From JAEUMG01 sp046349315 (lineage in GTDB: Bacteria; Pseudomonadota; Alphaproteobacteria; Rhizobiales; Aestuariivirgaceae): a DNA stretch of 64,000 nucleotides. The DNA is taken from NCBI GenBank assembly GCA_046349315.1, contig JAXMCQ010000004.1:1-64000 (forward strand). Direction: 5' to 3'. The position numbers and the translations under genes were made by a program. This document shows, in pieces, positions 26,750 to 35,667 of this stretch (positions within the stretch are counted from its first letter, which is position 1; the number at the start of each line of letters is the position of its first letter). The notes beneath the pieces were generated by a model that searched no databases, was not told the origin of the DNA, and worked only from the letters and a program-made list of their open reading frames with translations.

Positions 26750-28279
26750 ATGGACATTCGCGCCGCCGAAATTTCCGCAATTCTCAAGCAGCAGATCAAG
26801 GATTTCGGCCAGGAAGCCGAGGTCTCCGAAATCGGGCAGGTGCTTTCCGTCGGCGACGGCATTGCCCGCGTCTATGGCCTCGACAATGTCCAGGCCGGCG
26901 AGATGGTCGAATTCCCGGGCGGCATCCGCGGAATGGCGCTCAACCTCGAAACCGACAATGTCGGCGTCGTGATCTTCGGCTCCGACCGCGACATCAAGGA
27001 AGGCGACACCGTCAAGCGTACCGGCGCCATCGTCGAAGTGCCGGTTGGCAAGGGCCTGCTCGGCCGCGTCGTCGATGCGCTCGGCAATCCGATCGACGGC
27101 AAGGGTCCGATCAAGTCGGACGAGCGTCGCCGCGTCGACGTCAAGGCGCCCGGCATCATTCCGCGCAAGTCCGTGCATGAGCCGATGTCGACCGGTCTCA
27201 AGGCTGTCGATGCCCTGATCCCGATCGGCCGCGGCCAGCGCGAACTGATCATCGGCGACCGCCAGACCGGCAAGACCGCAATCATTCTCGACACGATCCT
27301 GAACCAGAAGCCGATCCATATTGCCGGACCCGAGAAAGAAAAGCTCTATTGCGTCTATGTCGCCTGCGGCCAGAAACGCTCGACGGTGGCGCAGTTCGTC
27401 AAGATTCTCGAAGACAATGGCGCGCTCGAATATTCGATCGTCGTGGCGGCGACGGCCTCAGACCCGGCACCGATGCAATATCTGGCTCCCTTCACCGGCT
27501 GCACCATGGGCGAGTATTTCCGCGACAATGGCATGCATGCGGTGATCGCCTATGACGATCTTTCCAAGCAGGCGGTTGCCTATCGCCAGATGTCGCTGCT
27601 TCTTCGTCGTCCGCCGGGCCGCGAAGCCTATCCGGGCGACGTCTTCTATCTCCATTCGCGCCTGCTCGAGCGCGCCGCCAAGCTCAATGACGCCAATGGC
27701 GCAGGCTCGCTGACCGCGCTGCCGGTGATCGAGACGCAGGCCAATGACGTCTCCGCCTACATCCCCACCAATGTGATCTCGATCACCGACGGACAGATCT
27801 TCCTTGAATCGGATCTGTTCTATCAGGGCGTGCGGCCGGCGGTGAATGTCGGTCTGTCGGTGTCGCGCGTCGGGTCTTCGGCGCAGATCAAGGCGATGAA
27901 ACAGGTCGCGGGCAAGATCAAAGGCGAGCTTGCCCAGTATCGTGAAATGGCGGCCTTTGCCCAGTTCGGCTCCGATCTCGATGCCACGACCCAGCGCCTT
28001 CTCAACCGCGGTGCGCGCCTCACCGAGCTCCTGAAACAGCCGCAATTTTCGCCGCTCAAGACGGAAGAGCAGGTCGTGGTCATCTATGCCGGCGTCAACG
28101 GCTATCTCGATCCGCTGCCGGTCAACAAGGTTCGCGAGTTCGAGGATTCGCTGTTGCGTCATATCCGCGAGGGCCACGCCGACATCCTCGATGCGATCCG
28201 CAATGAGAAGCAGATCTCGGATGCGACCGGCGCCAAGCTCAAGGATGTTGTCACCGCTTTCGCCAAATCCTTCGCCTAA
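26750..28279 (+). CDS. atpA: F1 ATP synthase alpha subunit
   Basis: This 509-residue non-catalytic nucleotide-binding subunit has the P-loop GDRQTGKT near residue 170 and the alpha/beta signature PAVNVGLSVSRVGSSAQ near 365. It forms the alternating hexamer with beta. The start follows the atpH stop by one base, which implies tight coupling. Length and sequence are typical of alphaproteobacteria. Confidence 0.97.
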   Translation: MDIRAAEISAILKQQIKDFGQEAEVSEIGQVLSVGDGIARVYGLDNVQAGEMVEFPGGIRGMALNLETDNVGVVIFGSDRDIKEGDTVKRTGAIVEVPVGKGLLGRVVDALGNPIDGKGPIKSDERRRVDVKAPGIIPRKSVHEPMSTGLKAVDALIPIGRGQRELIIGDRQTGKTAIILDTILNQKPIHIAGPEKEKLYCVYVACGQKRSTVAQFVKILEDNGALEYSIVVAATASDPAPMQYLAPFTGCTMGEYFRDNGMHAVIAYDDLSKQAVAYRQMSLLLRRPPGREAYPGDVFYLHSRLLERAAKLNDANGAGSLTALPVIETQANDVSAYIPTNVISITDGQIFLESDLFYQGVRPAVNVGLSVSRVGSSAQIKAMKQVAGKIKGELAQYREMAAFAQFGSDLDATTQRLLNRGARLTELLKQPQFSPLKTEEQVVVIYAGVNGYLDPLPVNKVREFEDSLLRHIREGHADILDAIRNEKQISDATGAKLKDVVTAFAKSFA

Positions 28280-28295
28280 GCCCTGAAGCAGGCCG

Positions 28296-29174
28296 ATGCC
28301 CAGCCTTAAAGACTTACGCAATCGTATCGCCTCGGTTAAGGCGACACGCAAAATCACCAAAGCGATGCAAATGGTGGCGGCCGCTAAATTGCGCCGCGCC
28401 CAGGAAGCAGCACTCGCGGCGCGCCCCTATTCGGAGCGTATGGCTGCGGTGCTCGCCAATCTTGCATCCTCGATGGAGGGTCGCGATGACGCGCCACCCC
28501 TGCTTGCCGGTACGGGGAGCGACCAGACGCATCTCCTCGTCGTTTGCAGTGCAGAGCGCGGGCTTTGCGGCGGCTTCAATTCGCAGATCGCCAAGCTTGC
28601 CCGCGAGCATGCCAACAAATTGCTCGCCGATGGAAAGACCATCAAGATCCTCACCGTCGGCAAGAAGGGCAATGACATCCTCAAGCGGCTTTACGGCCGC
28701 TACATCGTCGATCATGTCGATCTGCGTTCGGCGCGCACTTTGCAGTTCAGTCACGCGCAAATGATCGCCGACAAAGTGCTGAAACTCTTCGCCGAGGGCC
28801 AGTTCGACGTCTGCACATTGTTCTTCGCGCAGTTCAAGTCGGTGATCGCGCAAACGCCGACGGCCTTGCGTTTGATCCCGGCGAGCGTCGAGGGCGGCAA
28901 GACGCCGGATCTTGGCGAGGCCATCTATGACGCCGAACCCGATGAGGGCGAGATCCTCGCCGATCTCCTGCCGCGCAATATCGCGGTGCAGATATTCCGG
29001 GCGCTTCTCGAGAATTCCGCTTCCGAACAGGGCGCGCGGATGAGCGCCATGGACAATGCGACACGCAATGCCGGCGACATGATCAACAAGCTGACGCTCA
29101 AATATAACCGTCAGCGCCAAGCGCAGATCACCAAGGAACTCATTGAAATCATCTCGGGCGCCGAAGCGCTCTAG
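28296..29174 (+). CDS. atpG: F1 ATP synthase gamma subunit
   Basis: This 292-residue central rotor shaft has the N-terminal coiled coil (LKDLRNRIASVKATRKITKAMQ) and the C-terminal helix MDNATRNAGDMINKLTLKYNR with the family signature. It starts 16 bases after atpA and precedes atpD by 24 bases. Confidence 0.96.
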   Translation: MPSLKDLRNRIASVKATRKITKAMQMVAAAKLRRAQEAALAARPYSERMAAVLANLASSMEGRDDAPPLLAGTGSDQTHLLVVCSAERGLCGGFNSQIAKLAREHANKLLADGKTIKILTVGKKGNDILKRLYGRYIVDHVDLRSARTLQFSHAQMIADKVLKLFAEGQFDVCTLFFAQFKSVIAQTPTALRLIPASVEGGKTPDLGEAIYDAEPDEGEILADLLPRNIAVQIFRALLENSASEQGARMSAMDNATRNAGDMINKLTLKYNRQRQAQITKELIEIISGAEAL

Positions 29175-29198
29175 GCTGGAGACAGAAGGACCGATCCC

Positions 29199-30650
29199 AT
29201 GGCGAACACCGCAGCAAACACCAACAAGCCAGCCGGCAAGATCACCCAGGTGATGGGCGCCGTCGTCGACGTGCAGTTCGAAGGCGAGCTGCCACAGATT
29301 CTGAACGCGCTCGAGACCGACAATGGCGGCCATCGACTGGTGCTCGAAGTCGCCCAGCATCTCGGCGAAAACACCGTACGCACCGTCGCCATGGACTCGT
29401 CCGAAGGTCTGGTGCGCGGCCAGGATGTAATCGACACCGGATCGCCGATCATGGTGCCGGTCGGCGACGAGACTTTGGGCCGCATCATCAATGTCATCGG
29501 CGAGCCGGTCGACGAGGCAGGCCCGCTCAACACCACGGCGCGCCGCGCCATCCATCAGCCGGCGCCCGAATTTGCAGATCAGTCGACGGAAGCGGAAATC
29601 CTGGTCACCGGCATCAAAGTCGTCGATCTCCTCGCGCCTTACGCGAAGGGCGGCAAAATCGGCCTGTTCGGTGGCGCCGGCGTCGGCAAGACAGTGCTGA
29701 TCATGGAATTGATCAACAATGTCGCCAAGGCGCATGGCGGCTTTTCGGTGTTCGCCGGGGTGGGCGAGCGCACGCGCGAGGGCAACGATCTCTATCACGA
29801 GATGATCGAATCGGGCGTCAACAAGGATCCAAGAAAGGGCGGCACCGAGGGCTCGAAATGCGCGCTGGTCTACGGCCAGATGAACGAGCCGCCGGGTGCG
29901 CGCATGCGTGTCGGCCTTTCGGGACTGACGGTCGCTGAGCATTTCCGCGACCAGGGCCAGGATGTCTTGTTCTTCGTCGACAACATCTTCCGCTTCACGC
30001 AGGCTGGCTCGGAAGTGTCGGCTCTGCTCGGCCGCATCCCTTCGGCGGTCGGCTATCAGCCGACGCTTGCCACCGACATGGGTGCTCTCCAGGAGCGCAT
30101 CACCACGACGCAAAAGGGCTCGATCACCTCGGTTCAGGCGATCTACGTCCCGGCCGACGACCTGACCGATCCGGCGCCCGCCACCTCCTTCGCGCATCTT
30201 GATGCAACCACGGTTCTCTCCCGCGGCATTGCCGAGAAGGGCATTTATCCGGCGGTCGATCCGCTCGATTCGACATCGCGCATGCTCGATCCGCGGGTCA
30301 TCGGCGAGGAGCATTATGCGATCGCGCGGCGCGTGCAGCAGATCCTCCAGCGCTACAAGGCATTGCAGGATATCATCGCCATTCTCGGCATGGATGAACT
30401 GTCGGAAGAAGACAAGATTGCAGTTGCCCGCGCCCGCAAGATCGAGCGCTTCCTGTCGCAGCCCTTCTTCGTTGCCGAAGTCTTCACCGGCTCGCCGGGC
30501 AAACTGGTTCCGCTCGCGGATACGATCAAGGGCTTCAAGGGCTTGTGCGACGGCGCCTATGATCATCTTCCCGAGGCTGCCTTCTACATGGTCGGCACGA
30601 TCGAGGAGGCGGTCGAGAAAGCGCAGCGCATGGCGGCGGAAGCGGCATAA
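29199..30650 (+). CDS. atpD: F1 ATP synthase beta subunit
   Basis: This 483-residue catalytic subunit has the P-loop GGAGVGKT near residue 155, GERTREGND, the DELSEED-like DELSEEDK near 395 and the signature PAVDPLDSTSR. The N-terminus has a short Ala/Asn/Thr-rich extension (ANTAANTNKPAG), common in rhizobia. It lies between atpG and atpC in the operon. Confidence 0.97.
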   Translation: MANTAANTNKPAGKITQVMGAVVDVQFEGELPQILNALETDNGGHRLVLEVAQHLGENTVRTVAMDSSEGLVRGQDVIDTGSPIMVPVGDETLGRIINVIGEPVDEAGPLNTTARRAIHQPAPEFADQSTEAEILVTGIKVVDLLAPYAKGGKIGLFGGAGVGKTVLIMELINNVAKAHGGFSVFAGVGERTREGNDLYHEMIESGVNKDPRKGGTEGSKCALVYGQMNEPPGARMRVGLSGLTVAEHFRDQGQDVLFFVDNIFRFTQAGSEVSALLGRIPSAVGYQPTLATDMGALQERITTTQKGSITSVQAIYVPADDLTDPAPATSFAHLDATTVLSRGIAEKGIYPAVDPLDSTSRMLDPRVIGEEHYAIARRVQQILQRYKALQDIIAILGMDELSEEDKIAVARARKIERFLSQPFFVAEVFTGSPGKLVPLADTIKGFKGLCDGAYDHLPEAAFYMVGTIEEAVEKAQRMAAEAA

Positions 30651-30663
30651 CAGGTAACCGTCC

Positions 30664-31068
30664 ATGGCAAGCCTTCATTTCGAACTTGTGAGCCCGGAGC
30701 GATTGCTGCTGTCGGATGACGTCGACGCGGTCGAGATTCCGGGTACCGAAGGCGACATGGGCATCCTGCCCGGTCATGCGCCGGTGCTTTCCACCCTGCG
30801 GCCTGGTGTCGTCACGGTCACACGCGGCGGCAAGGCCGAGCGGATATTCGTGCGCGGCGGCTTTGCGGAGGTCAATCCGCAAGGCCTGACTGTTTTGGCC
30901 GAGGTTGCCATTCCGATCGCCGAACTCGATGCGGCGAAGATCGCCCAGCAGATCAAGAATGCCGAGGACGACGTCAACGACGCCAAGACGGACGAGACTC
31001 GCCGGCGCGCGCAGGAAAATCTCGATCATCTGAAGGCGCTCGAGGGCGTGCTCCAAACAACGCATTGA
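30664..31068 (+). CDS. atpC: F1 ATP synthase epsilon subunit
   Basis: This 134-residue epsilon subunit has an N-terminal beta-sandwich (LHFELVSPERLL, GTEGDMGILPGHAP) and a helical C-terminal hairpin that can inhibit rotation. It ends the atp operon and is followed by a stem-loop terminator that overlaps the leader of lepB. Confidence 0.95.
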   Translation: MASLHFELVSPERLLLSDDVDAVEIPGTEGDMGILPGHAPVLSTLRPGVVTVTRGGKAERIFVRGGFAEVNPQGLTVLAEVAIPIAELDAAKIAQQIKNAEDDVNDAKTDETRRRAQENLDHLKALEGVLQTTH

Positions 31069-31096
31069 CCTTGACGGTGACTTAGCGAAAAAGTCC

Positions 31097-31120
31097 GGCC
31101 TCCGCTCGTGGGAGGCCTTT
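31097..31120 (+). terminator. Terminator of atp operon that also holds the lepB ribosome site
   Basis: The stem GGCCTCC (31097-31103) / GGAGGCC (31111-31117) is followed by TTT. The right arm GGGAGG is at the ideal distance (about seven bases) from the lepB ATG at 31123, so the same bases act as the Shine-Dalgarno sequence. If transcription reads through, the hairpin would hide that site. Confidence 0.7.
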
Positions 31121-31122
31121 CC

Positions 31123-32145
31123 ATGCAAGTGACTGCAAAGCCGCGCGGGATCATCTCGATTCTGTTGATCGGCCTGGTCTTTGGCGCCTTCGCGCTGATG
31201 CTGTGGATTGGCCGGGCGAGGCTCGGCTTCATCTACCTTGCCGTCGCAATTGTCGCCGTCGCCCTATACGGCTCTGCGGTGATATCCGGTCAAATCGCGC
31301 CGCTCGCGATTGAGGGGTTTGATCTAGGGGCGGTATTCGGCCTGGTGATCTCGCCCGTCGCCCTCGTGGCGATCATCCATGCCCTGTTGATTCGCCGGAC
31401 CAGCCTCTCGCGCCCGTGGTATTCGCGCTGGTATGTCGCTCTGTTCCTTCCTCTGGTGGGAGGCTGGGCGATCGCGCTCTTTGTGCGCATGTTCCTCTTC
31501 CAGCCATTCAACATTCCGGCGGGATCTATGTATCCCGCGCTCAGGGTCGGTGACTACGTGTTCGTCTCGAAGACCGCCTACGGGTACAGCAAGTACTCGT
31601 TCAATGCGGCGATGCAAATTCCTGGTTTGGAGACGGTTCTGTTCGGGCCTATGCCGTTTGATGGCCGTGTCTTGGCAGCGCGGGCGCCCGAGCGCGGCGA
31701 TGTCGCTGTATTCAAGCTACCGCGCGATAATGCTACTGATTATGTGAAGCGCATCATCGGCCTGCCGGGGGATCGCATCCAGATGCGTATCGGTGTCGTC
31801 TTCATCAATGGCGAGCCGGTGAATAAGGAGTATGTCGGCGAGTACATGAATGAGGACGGCAAAGCGTACTTTGACCGACCCTCGATTCCGGTATATCGCG
31901 AAACACTGCCGAATGGCGTGAGCTACGAAGTTCTCGACGTCAATCCAAACGGCGAAGCCGACAACACTGATGAATATGCCGTGCCGCCCGGGCATTACTT
32001 TGTCATGGGCGACAACCGCGATAATTCCCAGGACAGTCGATATTCCGACGTCGTTGGCTTCGTCCCGGAAGAGAATTTCCTAGGCCCGGTCGTCCTCAGA
32101 TTTTGGAACGACCGGGGATTGAGTCTCGGAAAGAGCGAGCCTTAA
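31123..32145 (+). CDS. lepB: Signal peptidase I
   Basis: This 340-residue type I leader peptidase is anchored in the inner membrane with its active site in the periplasm. An unusually long N-terminal region of about four hydrophobic helices (residues 8-130) precedes the catalytic domain. Box B NIPAGSMYPALRVGDY contains the nucleophile Ser, box D YVKRIIGLPGDRI the base Lys, and box E is GDNRDNSQDSR. The extra helices suggest that the N-terminus is an added membrane module. The ATG at 31123 is preferred over GTG at 31108, which lies in the terminator loop. Its stop overlaps the stop of the convergent helicase gene. Confidence 0.9.
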   Translation: MQVTAKPRGIISILLIGLVFGAFALMLWIGRARLGFIYLAVAIVAVALYGSAVISGQIAPLAIEGFDLGAVFGLVISPVALVAIIHALLIRRTSLSRPWYSRWYVALFLPLVGGWAIALFVRMFLFQPFNIPAGSMYPALRVGDYVFVSKTAYGYSKYSFNAAMQIPGLETVLFGPMPFDGRVLAARAPERGDVAVFKLPRDNATDYVKRIIGLPGDRIQMRIGVVFINGEPVNKEYVGEYMNEDGKAYFDRPSIPVYRETLPNGVSYEVLDVNPNGEADNTDEYAVPPGHYFVMGDNRDNSQDSRYSDVVGFVPEENFLGPVVLRFWNDRGLSLGKSEP

Positions 32146-33560
32146 CGGCCAAACACCACAGCGCGGTTCTTGGCGCGCGGTGCCGCAGTGCCGCCCTTGT
32201 GCCCGAGCTCGTGCATCCAGGACGGCTTGCCTGAGCCTGTGGATTTGCCATGCGAGGCCGGTTTTCCGTTGCCGGACGGCTTGCCCTGTGCGTTCGGCTT
32301 ACCATGCGAGCCGGGCTTGCCATGTGCACGTGCCGGTTTGGCATTGTTGTTGCCTCCGCGGCCATGCTGGCGCGGCTTGCCCTGCGATTGCGGCTTACGC
32401 GCTTCACGCGCGCCGGCTGCCGGGGTGCTGAGCGCCAGTTCATGTTCCATCACGTTCAGCGGCTGGCGGATCAGACGCTCGATATCGCGCAATAATGGAC
32501 GCTCATCGGGATCGCAAAAGGCAATCGCCGTGCCCGCCGCTCCGGCGCGCGCGGTGCGGCCGATGCGATGGACATAGGATTCAGGCACATGCGGCAGGTC
32601 ATAATTGACGACATGCGATACGCCATCAATGTCGATGCCGCGCGCCGCGATGTCGGTCGCGACCAGCACGTGGATCTTGCCGGCCTTGAATTCGGCAAGC
32701 GCACGCTCGCGTTGATTCTGCGACTTGTTGCCGTGAATGGCGGAGGCGCCGAGCCTGGCCGCGTTCAAACCCTTGGTGACCTTGTCGGCACCGTGCTTGG
32801 TGCGGGTAAAGACAAGAGTCCGGGTCATCTGGGGATCGGCGAGGAGATCGGCCAATACTTTGGGCTTGTTGGCTTGTGCCACATGGATGAGGCGCTGTTC
32901 GACGCGTTCGACGGTCGTGGCGACGGGCGCCACTTCGACGCGCGCCGGGTTCTTCAGCATACCGTCGGCGAGGCCGGAAATTTCCTTCGGCATGGTGGCC
33001 GAGAAGAACAGGTTCTGGCGCTTCGGTGGCAGCATGCCGACGAGCTTGCGAATGGCATGAATGAAGCCCAGATCGAGCATCTGGTCGGCCTCGTCGAGGA
33101 CGAAAATTTCAACCTTGGAGAGATTGACGGCGCGCCGGTTCAACAGATCGACGAGCCGGCCGGGCGTGGCGACGAGGATGTCGACGCCGCCCTGTAGGGC
33201 GCGAATCTGGTTGTTGATCGATACCCCGCCGAAGACGACGGCGTGCGAGAGACGCAGGTAGCGGCCGTAGGTGCGGAATGACTGGTCGATCTGCGAGGCG
33301 AGTTCGCGGGTGGGCGAGAGCACCAGCGCCCTGCAGCTGCGCGGCTCCGGCCGGCTGGGCTTGGCGGCGAGAAATTGCAGCATGGGCAGCGCGAAGGCGG
33401 CCGTCTTGCCGGTGCCGGTCTGGGCGATGCCCAACAGGTCGCGGCCAGCCAGCAGATGCGGGATCGCCTGTGCCTGGATCGGGGTGGGTGTCTCATAGCC
33501 TTCGGCGGCCAGTGCCTTGAGCAGCGGCGCCGAGAGTTCGAGGTCGGTAAAATTGGTCAA
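32142..33560 (-). CDS. rhlE: DEAD-box RNA helicase, RhlE-like
   Basis: This 472-residue DEAD-box helicase has the Q motif (YETPTPIQAQAIP), motif I AQTGTGKT, motif II DEAD, SAT in motif III, and the C-terminal RecA domain with VATDIAARGIDIDGV and HRIGRTARAG. After residue 385 follows a disordered Lys/Gly/His-rich tail built from repeated HGKP-like units, likely to bind RNA. The chosen start is the TTG at 33560, which gives the family N-terminus TNFTDLELS; upstream in-frame ATG/GTG codons to 33728 would add a basic segment without homology. It acts in ribosome assembly or mRNA decay. Confidence 0.85.
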   Translation of the reverse strand: MTNFTDLELSAPLLKALAAEGYETPTPIQAQAIPHLLAGRDLLGIAQTGTGKTAAFALPMLQFLAAKPSRPEPRSCRALVLSPTRELASQIDQSFRTYGRYLRLSHAVVFGGVSINNQIRALQGGVDILVATPGRLVDLLNRRAVNLSKVEIFVLDEADQMLDLGFIHAIRKLVGMLPPKRQNLFFSATMPKEISGLADGMLKNPARVEVAPVATTVERVEQRLIHVAQANKPKVLADLLADPQMTRTLVFTRTKHGADKVTKGLNAARLGASAIHGNKSQNQRERALAEFKAGKIHVLVATDIAARGIDIDGVSHVVNYDLPHVPESYVHRIGRTARAGAAGTAIAFCDPDERPLLRDIERLIRQPLNVMEHELALSTPAAGAREARKPQSQGKPRQHGRGGNNNAKPARAHGKPGSHGKPNAQGKPSGNGKPASHGKSTGSGKPSWMHELGHKGGTAAPRAKNRAVVFGR

Positions 33561-33811
33561 AGTCAGTTCTTTCGTTCGGAGCAATTGCGGATGGCGCGGC
33601 TCATGTCCGAATCGGCGCAACGCGAATGATCGCGCGTGCCTTGAGCGGCGCTTGAACCTTCCGCGTGACGGGAATGTTGTGTGATTGGGTGTCCGGCGGG
33701 AAGGCGCCTTGTGTTTGACGGCGCTCACGCTGCTCCCTTGTCGGGCCAGACGGGGCTGATGTGGGGGTATTTGCCTCCAATGTCAAAGGATTTCTTTTCG
33801 CAGGTGCAGCA

Positions 33812-34321
33812 TCAGCGCTCTTCGAGGTGCCGGAAGGCAGCGATGACCTTCTCATACACCGGGCGCTTGAAGGCGACGATCAGGTCTAGAACCTCGCCCA
33901 TTGGCGCCCAGCGCCAGGCGTCGAATTCCTGCTTGTGGCCGGGCGGCTTGAGATTGATCTCGCTTTCCTTGCCGGTGAAGCGGAGTGCAAACCATTTCTG
34001 CGTCTGGCCGCGATATTTGCCCTTCCAGGACTTACCAATGAGGTGCTCAGGCAGGTCATATTTGTACCAGTCTGGCGCCTCGGCGATGATCTTCGCCGAG
34101 CGGATGGCGGTCTCTTCGTAAAGCTCGCGGAGCGCCGCTTCTCGGGGGTCCTCGCCCTTGTCGATCCCGCCCTGCGGCATCTGCCACCATTCGCCACGGC
34201 CCTCTTCGTTGGCGATATCGAAACGACGGCCTATCCAGGCGTGATTCATGTCGTTAAGCAGCATCACACCGACACACGGCCGGTAGGCCAAGTCATGCTT
34301 TTCCTTCTTCTTTTTCGGCAT
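33812..34321 (-). CDS. rppH: RNA pyrophosphohydrolase RppH
   Basis: This 169-residue Nudix hydrolase removes pyrophosphate from mRNA 5' ends and so triggers decay. The Nudix box spans residues 51-73 (GGIDKGEDPREAALRELYEE). RppH-specific features are YRPCVGVMLLN at the start, WQMPQGG, and a C-terminal FKRPVYEKVI helix. The start codon overlaps the stop of the upstream deacetylase-like gene (TGATG). It belongs to the conserved ctpA-deacetylase-rppH block. Confidence 0.93.
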   Translation of the reverse strand: MPKKKKEKHDLAYRPCVGVMLLNDMNHAWIGRRFDIANEEGRGEWWQMPQGGIDKGEDPREAALRELYEETAIRSAKIIAEAPDWYKYDLPEHLIGKSWKGKYRGQTQKWFALRFTGKESEINLKPPGHKQEFDAWRWAPMGEVLDLIVAFKRPVYEKVIAAFRHLEER

Positions 34322-35526
34322 CAGCCGCTTCTACCACGGAAGGCGGTGCTCAAAGGCACCAGCAGAATGCCGCGGTCATTCAGGTTCTTGGCCCATTCCT
34401 GGACTTCCTCGATGGTCACTTCGAGGCCGGTCCCGGTGCCGATGGCAATACCGCTCTGGCGGGCTTCGTCTTCGAGCTGCGCCAGCGCCTTGGCGATCGC
34501 CGGGGCATCGGCAGTGGCGTCGATGACGATCTGGGTTGCGAGAACCGGCAGACCGACGATGCGGCCGACATCGGCGGCGCGACTCTTCTGCGAGGGCGAA
34601 TCTTCGAGGAAGTAAAGCCCGCGCTTTTTGAGATCTGCAAGCACGGGTCTGAGTGCGGCAGGATCGGCCAGAAAGTTCCCACCCATATAGGCGGAGACGC
34701 CGATATAGCCGGCAAAACGGCTCAAATGCCAAAGCAGCGCAACGTTGTTGGTGGCCTCGTCGGCACTCGTCAGCAGTGTCTTTGGTCCAGGATTGGTGCC
34801 CGGATAGCCAAAGGGCTCCATCGGCAGTTGCAGTATAATCTCATGGCCGGCGGCGCGCGCCTTGTTGACCTGCGTCTGCAGATTTTCGCCATAGGGCGCG
34901 AAGGCGAAGCTCACATCGCCGGGTAGCGCCTTGATCGCCTTTGCGGTCAATTCCTGGTTGAGCCCCATCCCACCCAGCACAATTGCGACCTTGGGTGTGT
35001 CCGCCATCTGGATGCTGGCGGAAGCGGTTCGTGCGTAGACGGTGGAAGGCTTCTTGCCGCCTGAGCCGATGCGCGGCAATGGCCCCTCCGGACCCTCCTG
35101 GGTCACAGAAGCGATGGGTGCCGGCGGCAAGGAACGCCGCGGCGAAATGATGATCGCGGCTTCATTCTGAATGATCTGAGAATCACCCGGGGAATAGGTC
35201 TCCTTGGGCTCGTCTGGGGTCTCGTCGATGACGATGTTTTCTGTGTCGCTGCTGTCCGTATCGGGCTCTGGCTCAGGTGCGGGCTTGGCGGCCGGCGTCG
35301 GCGGGGTAACGGAAGCGGTGGTCATTTCCGTTGCCGGCGGAACATCGAGGACGAGAACCGGCTCACCGCCGTAAGGATTGGGGCTGATCAAAAGCCATGA
35401 TCCGCCGGTGAGCATGCAGCCGGCGAGTGCTACGGCGGCAGCCGCCGGCATAGAGGGCTTACGCGCCTTGATCCGGTCCCACAGGCTGCGCCGCCGCAAT
35501 GGTTCGTAGAATTCGTCCCTGGGCAT
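34321..35526 (-). CDS. Divergent polysaccharide deacetylase family protein (DUF610/YibQ)
   Basis: This 401-residue envelope protein has a cytoplasmic basic N-terminus, one membrane helix (about residues 27-50, AAAAVALAGCMLTGGSWLL), a long Pro/Glu/Asp-rich linker (65-150) and a C-terminal divergent deacetylase domain (about 175-400) with KVAIVLGGMG, ILQLPMEPFGYPGTNPG and the C-terminal IGTGTGLE. The usual NodB metal-binding histidines are not obvious, as in the family generally. It sits between ctpA and rppH, a rhizobial arrangement tied to cell-wall maintenance. Confidence 0.85.
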   Translation of the reverse strand: MPRDEFYEPLRRRSLWDRIKARKPSMPAAAAVALAGCMLTGGSWLLISPNPYGGEPVLVLDVPPATEMTTASVTPPTPAAKPAPEPEPDTDSSDTENIVIDETPDEPKETYSPGDSQIIQNEAAIIISPRRSLPPAPIASVTQEGPEGPLPRIGSGGKKPSTVYARTASASIQMADTPKVAIVLGGMGLNQELTAKAIKALPGDVSFAFAPYGENLQTQVNKARAAGHEIILQLPMEPFGYPGTNPGPKTLLTSADEATNNVALLWHLSRFAGYIGVSAYMGGNFLADPAALRPVLADLKKRGLYFLEDSPSQKSRAADVGRIVGLPVLATQIVIDATADAPAIAKALAQLEDEARQSGIAIGTGTGLEVTIEEVQEWAKNLNDRGILLVPLSTAFRGRSG

Positions 35527-35611
35527 GAGCGAGGTTTGAAACCTTCGTCCGATTCGCTATTGGCCCGAGGCTAGGACGCCAGGTGTAAAGGACTTGTTAA
35601 CCATCCGAATC

Positions 35612-35643
35612 AAAACGGAGCGCCTGGTTTCCCGGGCGCTCCG
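35612..35643 (-). terminator. Terminator after ctpA
   Basis: On the minus strand a 9-bp stem CGGAGCGCC / GGCGCTCCG (35635-35643 and 35616-35624 of the plus strand) is followed by TTTT. It ends the envC-ctpA transcript and separates it from the deacetylase-rppH pair. Confidence 0.82.
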
Positions 35644-35667
35644 CAGAGAATTTTCGCCGATTTCCGC

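Noticed and set aside
28314..30665. 783-codon open frame antisense to atpG and atpD
   Set aside because: The plus-strand genes are certain F1 subunits; the antisense frame has a mirror-codon composition and no motif.
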